DNA of 64,000 nucleotides, taken from positions 7,253,001-7,317,000 of the forward strand of contig NZ_JAZHSD010000001.1 in the NCBI RefSeq assembly GCF_036924745.1, in the 5' to 3' direction. Of the stretch, positions 1-7,914 are shown piece after piece; position 1 is the stretch's first letter, and each line of letters begins with the position of its first letter. The notes below the pieces were generated by a model, which saw nothing but the letters and a program-made list of their open reading frames with translations, made no database searches and was not told the DNA's origin. This DNA comes from Bradyrhizobium sp. AZCC 1693 (GTDB taxonomy: Bacteria; Pseudomonadota; Alphaproteobacteria; Rhizobiales; Xanthobacteraceae). The position numbers were made by a program, and so were the translations under genes.

Positions 1-896
1 GTGGCATTGGCCTTGCGGTCGATCAGGATGTCGCGGAAATTGCCCTGCCAGATGCCGAAGCCGCGCTCGCCATAGAGCTTTTCATAAAACGCCTCGCGCT
101 CCTCGTCCGACACCTCGAACGTGCCACGCGGGTCCGGCGTATGCAGGAAACAGGCGAAGGTCTCCTGGCAGCGGGCGAACATCTCGGGGTATCCCGCCTT
201 GATCTTCACTTGCGTCTCGGCGTCGATCTTGCCGTTGTGCAGCGGTGCGCACCAGTTCGGCGTGCGCTGGAATACGGTGAGACGGCCGACCTGGCTCGCG
301 ATGGTCTGGATGGTCTGCACGCCGGTGGCGCCGGTGCCGATCACGGCGACGCGCTTGCCGGCGAAATCGACGGGCTCCTTCGGCCATCGCGCGGTATGGA
401 AGGAGGCGCCCCTGAAATCATCGCGTCCCTCGATCCGCGGCAATGTAGGCGTCGACAGCGGACCTATCGCCGTGATCACGAACCGCGTGTCGAAGCGGTT
501 GCCGTCCTCGAGGGTGATGCTCCAGCTTCGCGAGCCCTCATCGTAAACCGCCCCCGTCACGCGGCTGCGAAACTGGATATCGCGGCGGAGGTCGAACTTG
601 TCGGCGACGTAGTTGAGATAGCGCAGCGTCTCCGGCTGGCCGGCGAAATGCTCCGACCATTCCCATTCCTGCAGCAACTCCCTGGAGAACGAATAGCCGT
701 AGGAATAGCTCTCCGAATCGAAGCGCGCGCCGGGATAGCGGTTCCAGTACCAGGTGCCGCCGATATTGGTCCCGGCCTCGAACGCGCGCACGCGAAAACC
801 CTGTTCGCGCAGCCGGTAGAGCTGGTACGGGCCCGACATGCCCGCGCCGATGATGATGGCGTCGTAGTCCGGAATCGGTGTCGCTCCCGTGCTCAT
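1..896 (-). CDS. Baeyer-Villiger / flavin-containing monooxygenase (C-terminus cut off by window edge)
   Basis: The first ~298 residues of an FAD- and NADPH-dependent monooxygenase are present; the rest lies beyond position 1. A Rossmann motif GAGMSG (residues ~17-22) binds FAD. The Baeyer-Villiger fingerprint FxGxxxHTxxWP is readable at about residues 160-171 as FRGASFHTARWP, and a second dinucleotide motif GTGATG follows near residue 182 for NADPH. Such enzymes insert oxygen next to a ketone or sulfoxidise substrates in the cytoplasm; the natural substrate cannot be told. The start chosen (MSTGATPIPDYDAIIIGAG) puts the Rossmann motif at the usual distance. It is divergent from the GMC dehydrogenase, with ~180 bases between them. 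Confidence 0.85.
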   Translation of the reverse strand, partial: MSTGATPIPDYDAIIIGAGMSGPYQLYRLREQGFRVRAFEAGTNIGGTWYWNRYPGARFDSESYSYGYSFSRELLQEWEWSEHFAGQPETLRYLNYVADKFDLRRDIQFRSRVTGAVYDEGSRSWSITLEDGNRFDTRFVITAIGPLSTPTLPRIEGRDDFRGASFHTARWPKEPVDFAGKRVAVIGTGATGVQTIQTIASQVGRLTVFQRTPNWCAPLHNGKIDAETQVKIKAGYPEMFARCQETFACFLHTPDPRGTFEVSDEEREAFYEKLYGERGFGIWQGNFRDILIDRKANA

Positions 897-1078
897 GGTT
901 TGCTGCAAAGCTATCCCGGCTTGCGGCAGTGGACAAACCGGTATCAAGGCGTGGCAGGGTTGCAGCTTTGCACCGCCATGCCGGCTTCACTCGGCTTTAC
1001 GGCAGGCTGCATCTGCCCTTATCGTCGGAGTTCAGATCGCCGCAAGGCGACGATAATTCGGGGAGCGAAGCGACCGCA

Positions 1079-3130
1079 GTGAACGATCCCGTTGACGTCC
1101 TGATCATCGGCGCCGGCGCATCCGGCGCGGCAGTGGCGTGGAGCCTGGCCGATACCAAAATGCACATTCTCTGCCTCGACCAGGGCGGCTGGATGAACCC
1201 GTCGGAATATCCGAGCACGGGGCGCGATTGGGAAGCAAAATTCTACGGCGACTGGTCGAGCAGCCCGAACATCCGCGGCCGGCCCGAGGACTATCCTGTT
1301 AACGACGACAATTCGCCGATAAAGGTCGTCAACTTCAACGGCGTCGGGGGCTCGACGGTGATGTACACCGCGCATTGGCCGCGGCTGCACCCCTCCGATT
1401 TCAAGGTGAAGACGCTCGACGGCGTCGCCGATGACTGGCCGATCGATTACGACGCGCTCACGCCGTTCTTCGAGGAGAACGACCGGATGATGGGCGTCTC
1501 GGGCCTGTCGGGCGATCCGCTTTCACCGCTGACGCACCCGCCGATGCCGCCGCAGCCGCTCGGGCTTTCCGGCCCCTTGATCGGCAAGGCCATGAACAAG
1601 CTCGGCTGGCACTGGTGGCCGTCGGACACCACGGTCGCTACGATGGATTACGAGGGCCGGGCGCGCTGCATCAATCTTGGCCATTGCACGCCGGCCTGCG
1701 CGCAGGGCGCCAAAGCCTCGACCGACATCACCTATTGGCCGCACGCGATCCGCGCCGGCGTCGAGCTCAAGACCCATTGCCGCGTGCGCGAGATCCTGAC
1801 CAACGAGCACGGCATGGCCTCGGGCGTCGTCTACTACGACAAGGATGGCGTCGAGCAGTTCCAGCCGGCCGAAGTCGTCATCATCGCCTGCAACGGCGTC
1901 GGCACGCCGCGGCTGCTCTTGAACTCGGTCTCCGGCCGTTTCCCGAATGGGCTCGCCAATTCATCCGGCCTGGTCGGCAAGAACCTGATGTTCCATCCCT
2001 ATGCGCAGATCTACGGCTACGTGAAGGAGCCGACCGACAGTAACCGCGCGCCGCCGACCTGCCTCTGGGGCAAGGAATTTTACGACACCGACCTGTCGCG
2101 CGGCTTCGTCCGCGGCTACGGCATCCAGTTCGTCCGTGGCGCGGGACCGGTGTTCGAGGCCGTCGTGAGCGAGCAGAAGGGCATCCTGCCGTGGGGCGCC
2201 GATCATCACCGCGTGTTCCGCAAGCTCAACGGCCATCGGCTGGGCGTCTCCGCGATCTGCGAGGATCTCCCGGAAGAGCACAACCGCGTCACGCTCGATC
2301 CCGTCTTGAAGGACAGTCACGGGATCCCTGCGCCGAGGATCGACTACACGATCAGCGAGAACAGCCGGAAGATGATGGAGCATGGACTGGCGCGCGGCCG
2401 GGAGATTCTCGAGGTCGCCGGCGCCACCGACATCTGCACCAATAGTCCGATCCCCTGGGGCGGCTGGCATCTGCTTGGCACCGCGCGGATGGGCGCCGAT
2501 CCGGCCCGCTCCGTGGTCAACGAATGGGGCCGCTCGCATGATGTGAAGAACCTCTTCATCGTCGACGGCAGCGTTTTCGTCACCTCAGGCGGCGTGAACC
2601 CGACCTCGACCATCCAGGCGATCGCGCTCTACGTCGCCGACCAGATGAAGCAACTGCCAACCTCTTCGACTGAGACCGCCATGTCCGCAGCAAATGAACT
2701 GACCACAGCCCAGCGCGACGACCTCCGCACCGTCGCGGCGATGATCGTTCCCGCCAGCGACGAGTATGAGGTGCCCGGCGCGGACGATCCCGCGATCCAG
2801 GCCGACATGCTGGCGACGCTTGGCCGCGACACCGCGCTGGTCACGCAGGCGCTCGACTATCTCGCGCGTCTCGCAGGCCAACCGCTGGCCGAACTCGATA
2901 CGGCCAAGCGCGAGGCGATCGCAAACGAGTTCCGCGCCACGGGCGGCGCCGCGGCGGCGACGCTCGTCCGCGTCGTCCTGCAATGCTACTACCGCGACGA
3001 CCGCGTGCTGCGGTCGCTAGGGCTCGAGCTGCGCGCACCGTTCCCGAAAGGCTATGCGCTGGAGCAAGGCGACTGGTCGCTGCTTGATCCCGTCAAGGCG
3101 CGGCCGGCGACGCTCAGGCGGGCGCCCTAG
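1079..3130 (+). CDS. GMC-family oxidoreductase fused to a gluconate 2-dehydrogenase subunit 3-like domain
   Basis: The product is about 683 residues. The first ~530 form a GMC flavoprotein: FAD motif GAGASG at residues 11-16, the C-terminal GMC signature GWHLLGTARMG near 461, and GGVNPTSTIQ near 504. From about residue 541 (starting MSAANELT) a ~140-residue gluconate_2-dh3-like domain follows without a stop codon. In related sugar and alcohol dehydrogenases this small subunit is usually separate and helps export or stabilise the flavoprotein, which passes electrons to a cytochrome c. Here both parts are one reading frame. The GTG start at 1079 is preferred because GGGGAG lies at 1060-1065 and it places the Rossmann fold at the N-terminus. 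No cytochrome gene is adjacent. The substrate (sugar, polyol or alcohol) is unknown. Confidence 0.85.
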   Translation: MNDPVDVLIIGAGASGAAVAWSLADTKMHILCLDQGGWMNPSEYPSTGRDWEAKFYGDWSSSPNIRGRPEDYPVNDDNSPIKVVNFNGVGGSTVMYTAHWPRLHPSDFKVKTLDGVADDWPIDYDALTPFFEENDRMMGVSGLSGDPLSPLTHPPMPPQPLGLSGPLIGKAMNKLGWHWWPSDTTVATMDYEGRARCINLGHCTPACAQGAKASTDITYWPHAIRAGVELKTHCRVREILTNEHGMASGVVYYDKDGVEQFQPAEVVIIACNGVGTPRLLLNSVSGRFPNGLANSSGLVGKNLMFHPYAQIYGYVKEPTDSNRAPPTCLWGKEFYDTDLSRGFVRGYGIQFVRGAGPVFEAVVSEQKGILPWGADHHRVFRKLNGHRLGVSAICEDLPEEHNRVTLDPVLKDSHGIPAPRIDYTISENSRKMMEHGLARGREILEVAGATDICTNSPIPWGGWHLLGTARMGADPARSVVNEWGRSHDVKNLFIVDGSVFVTSGGVNPTSTIQAIALYVADQMKQLPTSSTETAMSAANELTTAQRDDLRTVAAMIVPASDEYEVPGADDPAIQADMLATLGRDTALVTQALDYLARLAGQPLAELDTAKREAIANEFRATGGAAAATLVRVVLQCYYRDDRVLRSLGLELRAPFPKGYALEQGDWSLLDPVKARPATLRRAP

Positions 3131-3211
3131 CAGGCCATCCCCGCGCCGGATGCGGGCATCTTGCGAATCCGGTTCCCGGCCACCATCTGATGAGGCCGAA
3201 GGAATCTCGTC

Positions 3212-4237
3212 ATGTTGGATTTTACCTCAGATATCGCCGATGACGGACCGTCATCGCGAACGGCCGAGCCTGCCCGGAACGATGATCGGGTCTTGCTCGA
3301 CGCCTATTCCAATGCCGTGATCGACGTAACCGAGCGCGTCGGGCCTGCCGTCGTGCGCGTCGAAACCGGGCCTAAAGTGCGCTCCGCGCGCGAGCGCGGC
3401 GGGCTTGGTTCCGGCATCGTGATCTCGCCCGACGGTCTCGTGCTGACCAACAGCCATGTGGTCGGATCGTCGAAAGAGATCAGGCTGCGCGACATCGAAG
3501 GCTTCGTCACTGACGCCCACGTGCTCGGCGTCGATCCCGACACCGATCTCGCGCTGCTGCGGGCCGATGGCGCGCGCGATTTGCGCTATGCGTCGCTGGG
3601 CAATTCCAAGAGCCTGCGCCGCGGCCAGCTCGTGGTCGCGATCGGCAACCCGCTCGGCTTTGAATCGACGGTGACAGCCGGCGTGGTGTCCGCGCTTGGC
3701 CGCTCGATCCGCTCGGTGAGCGGACGGACCATCGAGGACGTGATCCAGACCGACGCTGCATTGAATCCCGGCAATTCGGGTGGGCCGCTGGTGTCGTCGG
3801 CGGCCGAGGTGATCGGCATCAACACCGCGATCATCAATGGTGCGCAGGGCATCTGCTTTGCGGTCGCCAGCAACACCGCGCAGTTCGTGCTGTCGGAGAT
3901 CATCCGCCACGGCTATGTCCGCCGCGCTTATATCGGCGTCGCCGGCCAGACCGCGCCGGTCCCGCGGCGGCATGCCGTGGTCGCCGGCATCGACAACAAG
4001 ATGGGCGCGCTGCTGGCGCAGATCGAGCCGGACAGCCCGGCCGCGAAGGCGGGACTGCTGCCCGGCGACGTCGTGATCAAACTCGACGGCGTCGAGATCA
4101 ACGGCGTCGACGACCTGATCCGCGTGCTCGATCGCGACCGCATCGGCCGCACGCTTGCGATGGATGTGCTGCGGATGGGAAGGTTGCGCGCGATCGACAT
4201 TCATCCGGTGGAGCGCAAGCCTGCGGCAAGGCAGTAA
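3212..4237 (+). CDS. HtrA/DegP-like trypsin-type serine protease with one PDZ domain
   Basis: A 341-residue protease of the S1C (HtrA) family. The catalytic triad is visible: His in TNSHVV (~residue 82), Asp in DTDLALL (~111) and Ser in GNSGGPL (~189). The C-terminal ~100 residues form a single PDZ domain (IEPDSPAAKAGLLPGDVVIKLDG). Unlike classical DegP there is no signal peptide and no obvious N-terminal membrane anchor, so it may act in the cytoplasm or the true start may differ. It follows the GMC gene by ~80 bases on the same strand but has no evident functional link to it. Confidence 0.88.
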   Translation: MLDFTSDIADDGPSSRTAEPARNDDRVLLDAYSNAVIDVTERVGPAVVRVETGPKVRSARERGGLGSGIVISPDGLVLTNSHVVGSSKEIRLRDIEGFVTDAHVLGVDPDTDLALLRADGARDLRYASLGNSKSLRRGQLVVAIGNPLGFESTVTAGVVSALGRSIRSVSGRTIEDVIQTDAALNPGNSGGPLVSSAAEVIGINTAIINGAQGICFAVASNTAQFVLSEIIRHGYVRRAYIGVAGQTAPVPRRHAVVAGIDNKMGALLAQIEPDSPAAKAGLLPGDVVIKLDGVEINGVDDLIRVLDRDRIGRTLAMDVLRMGRLRAIDIHPVERKPAARQ

Positions 4238-4257
4238 CGATTGTCGCAAGGCGCGCT

Positions 4258-4395
4258 GCTCTCCCTCTCCCCTTGTGGGAGAGGGTGGATCGAATGAGCG
4301 AAGCTCATTCGAGACGGGGGTCTGTCTCCGCGGAGAGAACCCCTCATCCGGCGCGGATTGCATCCGCGCCACCTTCTCCCACAAGGGGAGAAGGA
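4258..4395. repeat. Intergenic palindromic repeat, 'ctctccccttgtgggagagg' family
   Basis: The arms CTCCCCTTGTGGGAGA (4267-4282) and TCTCCCACAAGGGGAG (4375-4390) are perfect inverted copies. Between them are two smaller hairpins, CGAATGAG/CTCATTCG near 4291-4311 and GGCGCGGAT/ATCCGCGCC near 4350-4370. The element fills the gap between two convergent genes. A related element lies at 16432-16592. Its transcript would fold strongly, so it may serve as a bidirectional terminator; this is inferred. Confidence 0.8.
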
Positions 4396-4416
4396 AGAAA
4401 CGGAGTTCGATTGCTA

Positions 4417-5196
4417 CTACCGCAGCGCCGCCAGCAACTCGTCGGGCGCCTCGGCCATGATCATGTGGCCGGCGCCCGGAACCACAACGGTGCGCGAGTT
4501 CGGCGTCGCCGCCGCCAATGTCTTGCCGGCCTTCGCAGGCGTCATCATGTCGCGCTCGCCGAGGATGAAGGTCGCCGGCACCTTGACCTGCGCGGCGGCC
4601 GCGAGCGCATTCTGATAGGCGTTGCAGGCGTTGAGGTCGTTGTAGAGCACGCCCGGCCGCGTCTGCTGCAACACGCGCTGCGCGCCCTGATGCATCCACA
4701 GTCCCGGCGCGAGGCTGCCACCGAGTTCGGCCTTGAAGCCGAGACCCCAGATCGAGACCATGTCGATGGCATCGGGATTGTTGAACTCAGCGGCCTTGAG
4801 CAGATCGGGCCCCACCGTCATTGCGGCGGCAGTGCCGATCAGGCTGAGGCCGGAAACCTTGTCGGGATGCCGCGCGGAGGTCTCCAGCGCAATCAGCGAT
4901 CCCATCGAGTGCCCGACCAGCTTCGCCTTGGGTGCGCCGGCGGCATCGAGCAGATCAGCGGTCCAGTCGGCCATGTCGGCGATGGTCGGAAGCGGCGCGC
5001 CGGACGAGCGGCCGTGCGCCGGCAAGTCCGGCGCCAGCACGGAATAGCCGTGATGCGCGAACCAGCGGCTGTGCAGCGCCCAGGTCGAATGATCAAAGCC
5101 CGCGCCGTGCAGCATCACCACCGCGGGCAGCGACGGATCGAACGGGCGGCCGCCGGTGGCAACAAAGACATCAGCACCGTTCACGGAAAGCTGCAT
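4417..5196 (-). CDS. Alpha/beta-fold hydrolase
   Basis: A 259-residue serine hydrolase with a typical alpha/beta layout: oxyanion-region motif LHGAGFDHSTW near residue 30, nucleophile elbow GHSMGS near 94-99, acidic residue in GERDMM near 210 and catalytic His in GAGHMI near 241. There is no signal peptide, so it is cytosolic. The gene starts 3 bases after the stop of the upstream O-acetylhomoserine sulfhydrylase-like gene, so the two are likely co-transcribed. The substrate (ester, lactone or ring-cleavage product) cannot be assigned. Confidence 0.85.
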   Translation of the reverse strand: MQLSVNGADVFVATGGRPFDPSLPAVVMLHGAGFDHSTWALHSRWFAHHGYSVLAPDLPAHGRSSGAPLPTIADMADWTADLLDAAGAPKAKLVGHSMGSLIALETSARHPDKVSGLSLIGTAAAMTVGPDLLKAAEFNNPDAIDMVSIWGLGFKAELGGSLAPGLWMHQGAQRVLQQTRPGVLYNDLNACNAYQNALAAAAQVKVPATFILGERDMMTPAKAGKTLAAATPNSRTVVVPGAGHMIMAEAPDELLAALR

Positions 5197-5199
5197 GGT

Positions 5200-6495
5200 T
5201 CAAACCTTCTGCGATGCGCGAAGCGCCTGGCCGAGATCATCGATGATGTCGGAGGCGGTTTCGATCCCGACCGACAGCCGCACCAGCTCCTCGCCGACGC
5301 CTGCGGCTTTGAGCTGGGCGGCGTCCATCTGCTGATGCGTGGTGCTGGCGGGGTGAATGACCAGCGTCTTGGCGTCGCCGACATTGGCGAGGTGGCTGAT
5401 CATCCGCAACGATTCGATGAATTTTTTGCCCGCCGCACGGCCGCCCTTGATGCCGAAAGAGACGATCGATCCGGCGCCGCGCGGCAGCAGCCGCTTCGCG
5501 AGTTGATGATCGGGATGATTTTCCAGCACCGGATGCAGCACCCAGTCGACCGCCTTGTTGGCGGTCAACGCCTCGAGCACCGCGAGCGTGTTGCTCATAT
5601 GGCGCTCCATGCGGACGCCCAGCGTCTCGACGCCCTGCAGCAGCTGGAACGCGTTGGTCGGCGACAGGCACGCGCCAAAATCGCGCAAACCTTCGGTGCG
5701 GGCGCGCATGATGAAGGCGGCCTGGCCGAACTGCTCATCGAAGACGATGCCGTGATAGCCGGCATAGGGTTCGGTGAGTTGGGGAAACTTGCCGGAGGCG
5801 TGCCAGTCGAAGTGACCACCATCGACGATGACGCCGCCGATCGCAATGCCGTGGCCGCCGATCCATTTGGTCGCCGAGTTCATCACGATATCGGCACCGA
5901 GTTCGATCGGGCGGCTGAGAAAGGGCGTCGCAAAGGTGTTGTCGATCAGCAGCGGAATCTCCGCGTCATGGGCGACCTGGGCGACATCAGGGATATCCAG
6001 CACCTCGAGCCCGGGATTGCCGATGGTCTCGCCGATCACCAGCCGCGTATTCGGCTTGATAGCCGCACGGAATTCATCGAGCGCGCGCGGCTTGACGAAG
6101 GTAGTGGTGATGCCGAAGCGTGGTAGCGTATGCGCCAGCAGGTTGATGGTGCCGCCATAGAGCGAGGAGGAGGCGACGATGTGATCGCCGGCGTTAAGGA
6201 TCGTCGCAATCGCCAGATGCATCGCGGCCATGCCGCTGGCCGTGCAGATCGCGCCGACGCCGGCTTCGAGCGCGGCGAGGCGCTCTTCGAGCACCGCGAT
6301 CGTCGGATTGGAAATCCGCGTGTAGATGTGTCCGGCGCGTTCCAGATTGAACAGCGCCGCGGCGTGGTCGGAATCCTGAAACACGTAGGACGTGGTCTGA
6401 TAGATCGGAACCGCACGCGCGCCGGTGACGGGGTCCGGGCGCTGGCCGGCGTGCAGGCTCAGGGTTTCGAAAGCAGGCGGCTTGGGTGCGGGCAT
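5200..6495 (-). CDS. metY: O-acetylhomoserine sulfhydrylase-like PLP enzyme (Cys/Met metabolism)
   Basis: A 431-residue member of the Cys/Met-metabolism PLP-dependent family. The family's N-terminal signature FETLSLHAGQRPDP is followed by YxRxxNPT (YTRISNPT). The PLP-binding lysine sits in MNSATKWIGGHG (~residue 211). Length and the long GHFDWHASGKFPQLTEPYAGYHG insertion region fit O-acetylhomoserine aminocarboxypropyltransferase rather than cystathionine gamma-synthase. It would make homocysteine (or methionine, with methanethiol) from O-acetylhomoserine in the cytosol. It heads a two-gene unit with the alpha/beta hydrolase and lies ~45 bases downstream of pncB. Confidence 0.88.
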   Translation of the reverse strand: MPAPKPPAFETLSLHAGQRPDPVTGARAVPIYQTTSYVFQDSDHAAALFNLERAGHIYTRISNPTIAVLEERLAALEAGVGAICTASGMAAMHLAIATILNAGDHIVASSSLYGGTINLLAHTLPRFGITTTFVKPRALDEFRAAIKPNTRLVIGETIGNPGLEVLDIPDVAQVAHDAEIPLLIDNTFATPFLSRPIELGADIVMNSATKWIGGHGIAIGGVIVDGGHFDWHASGKFPQLTEPYAGYHGIVFDEQFGQAAFIMRARTEGLRDFGACLSPTNAFQLLQGVETLGVRMERHMSNTLAVLEALTANKAVDWVLHPVLENHPDHQLAKRLLPRGAGSIVSFGIKGGRAAGKKFIESLRMISHLANVGDAKTLVIHPASTTHQQMDAAQLKAAGVGEELVRLSVGIETASDIIDDLGQALRASQKV

Positions 6496-6540
6496 GCGGG
6501 ACTCGTCAAATCGGTTGATCTGGTACGGGTACTTGGAGGT

Positions 6541-7845
6541 TCAGACGTGCACGGCAGTGCGGACGCGCCCGGCATTGCCGAACACGCGCAAATAACGCTC
6601 GACCTCGGACGGGGAGCCGGTGGCTTTCTCGGGATTATCAGACAGCTTGACCGCGGGCCGTCCATCGACCGACGTTACCTTGCAGACCAGCGAGATCGGG
6701 TCGAGATCGGCGGAACCATCCGGCGCGCAGCCGACGAAATCGTTGGTGAGGTTGGTGCCCCAGCCGAACGAGATGCGCACCCGGCCGGCAAAGTGGCGGT
6801 AGGTCTCCTCGATCGAGTCGACATCCATGCCGTCGGAGAACACCAGCAGCTTCTCCCGGGGATCGCGGCCCTTCTGCTTCCACCACTTGATAATTTCCTC
6901 GCCAGCCATGATCGGCGGCGCGCTGTCCGGGCGAAAGCCGGTCCAGTCGGCGACCCAATCCGGCGCGTCGCGCAAAAACACCTTGGTACCGAAGGCGTCG
7001 GGCAGCGCAATCAAAAGATTGCCGCCATAGGTGTGGCGCCATTGATCGAGGATGCGATAGGGCGCCCAGCGCAACTCCTCGTCCGAGTTGGCGAGCGCGG
7101 CTGCGACCATCGGCAATTCATGCGCGTTGGTGCCGATCGCTTCGAGATCGTTGTCCATCGCCAGCAGCACGTTGGAGGTGCCGGTGAACGAAGGCCCAAG
7201 GCCCTCCTTGACCGCCTCGACGCACCAGCGCTGCCACAGATGGCCGTGGCGACGGCGCGTGCCGAAGTCCGACAGCCGCAAGCCTTCGAGCTTGCGCAAT
7301 CGCTCGACCTTGGACCACAGCTTGGCCTTGGCGCGGGCATAGAGCACGTCGAGCACGAAGCGGCCCTGTCCCTTGGTCGCCTGTCGCGAGCGCAGCTCGT
7401 TCATGATCGCAAGCGCCGGGATTTCCCACATCGTGGTGTGAGTCCAGGGGCCGTGGAAGTGCAGTTCGTACTGGCCGTCGACCTTGTTCAATTCGTATTC
7501 GGGCAAGCGGAAGTTGGAGAGCCAGTTGATGAACTCCGGCGAGAACATCTGGGTCTTGCCGTAGAACGTGTTACCCGCGAGCCAGATCAGCTCTTTCTTG
7601 GTGAAGCGGATGGTGCGCGCATGATCGAGCTGCGCGCGCAACTCGCCCTCGTCGATGATCTCGGCAAGGCGGACGTGCTTGGTGCGGTTGATGACCGAAA
7701 AGGTGACGCGCTGATCCGGATAGAATTCGCGGATCATCTGCAGCATCAAAAGCTTGTAAAAATCGGTGTCGAGCAGGCTGCGCACGATCGGATCGAGCCG
7801 CCAGCCGTGATTATAGGTTCGCGATGCAATATCGGTAACTGCCAT
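6541..7845 (-). CDS. pncB: Nicotinate phosphoribosyltransferase
   Basis: A 434-residue enzyme of the NAPRTase family, the usual length for bacterial PncB. Typical segments are [14 protein letters not shown] near residue 23, [12 protein letters not shown] in the middle (containing the family's conserved His region) and [13 protein letters not shown] near the phosphate site. It makes nicotinate mononucleotide from nicotinate and PRPP in the Preiss-Handler NAD salvage route. It lies directly downstream of the nicAB genes on the same strand, so nicotinate salvage and nicotinate breakdown are encoded side by side. Confidence 0.95.
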   Translation of the reverse strand: MAVTDIASRTYNHGWRLDPIVRSLLDTDFYKLLMLQMIREFYPDQRVTFSVINRTKHVRLAEIIDEGELRAQLDHARTIRFTKKELIWLAGNTFYGKTQMFSPEFINWLSNFRLPEYELNKVDGQYELHFHGPWTHTTMWEIPALAIMNELRSRQATKGQGRFVLDVLYARAKAKLWSKVERLRKLEGLRLSDFGTRRRHGHLWQRWCVEAVKEGLGPSFTGTSNVLLAMDNDLEAIGTNAHELPMVAAALANSDEELRWAPYRILDQWRHTYGGNLLIALPDAFGTKVFLRDAPDWVADWTGFRPDSAPPIMAGEEIIKWWKQKGRDPREKLLVFSDGMDVDSIEETYRHFAGRVRISFGWGTNLTNDFVGCAPDGSADLDPISLVCKVTSVDGRPAVKLSDNPEKATGSPSEVERYLRVFGNAGRVRTAVHV

Positions 7846-7914
7846 GGCGGAACTCTACCGTGCCAAAGGCCGCCCAACCAGTGGGTTCTGGCCGGAACAT
7901 GGCAGCTCAGCGCG

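Noticed and set aside
4273..6126. 617-codon rightward open frame over the alpha/beta hydrolase and metY
   Set aside because: Antisense shadow of conserved genes, and it starts inside a palindromic repeat.
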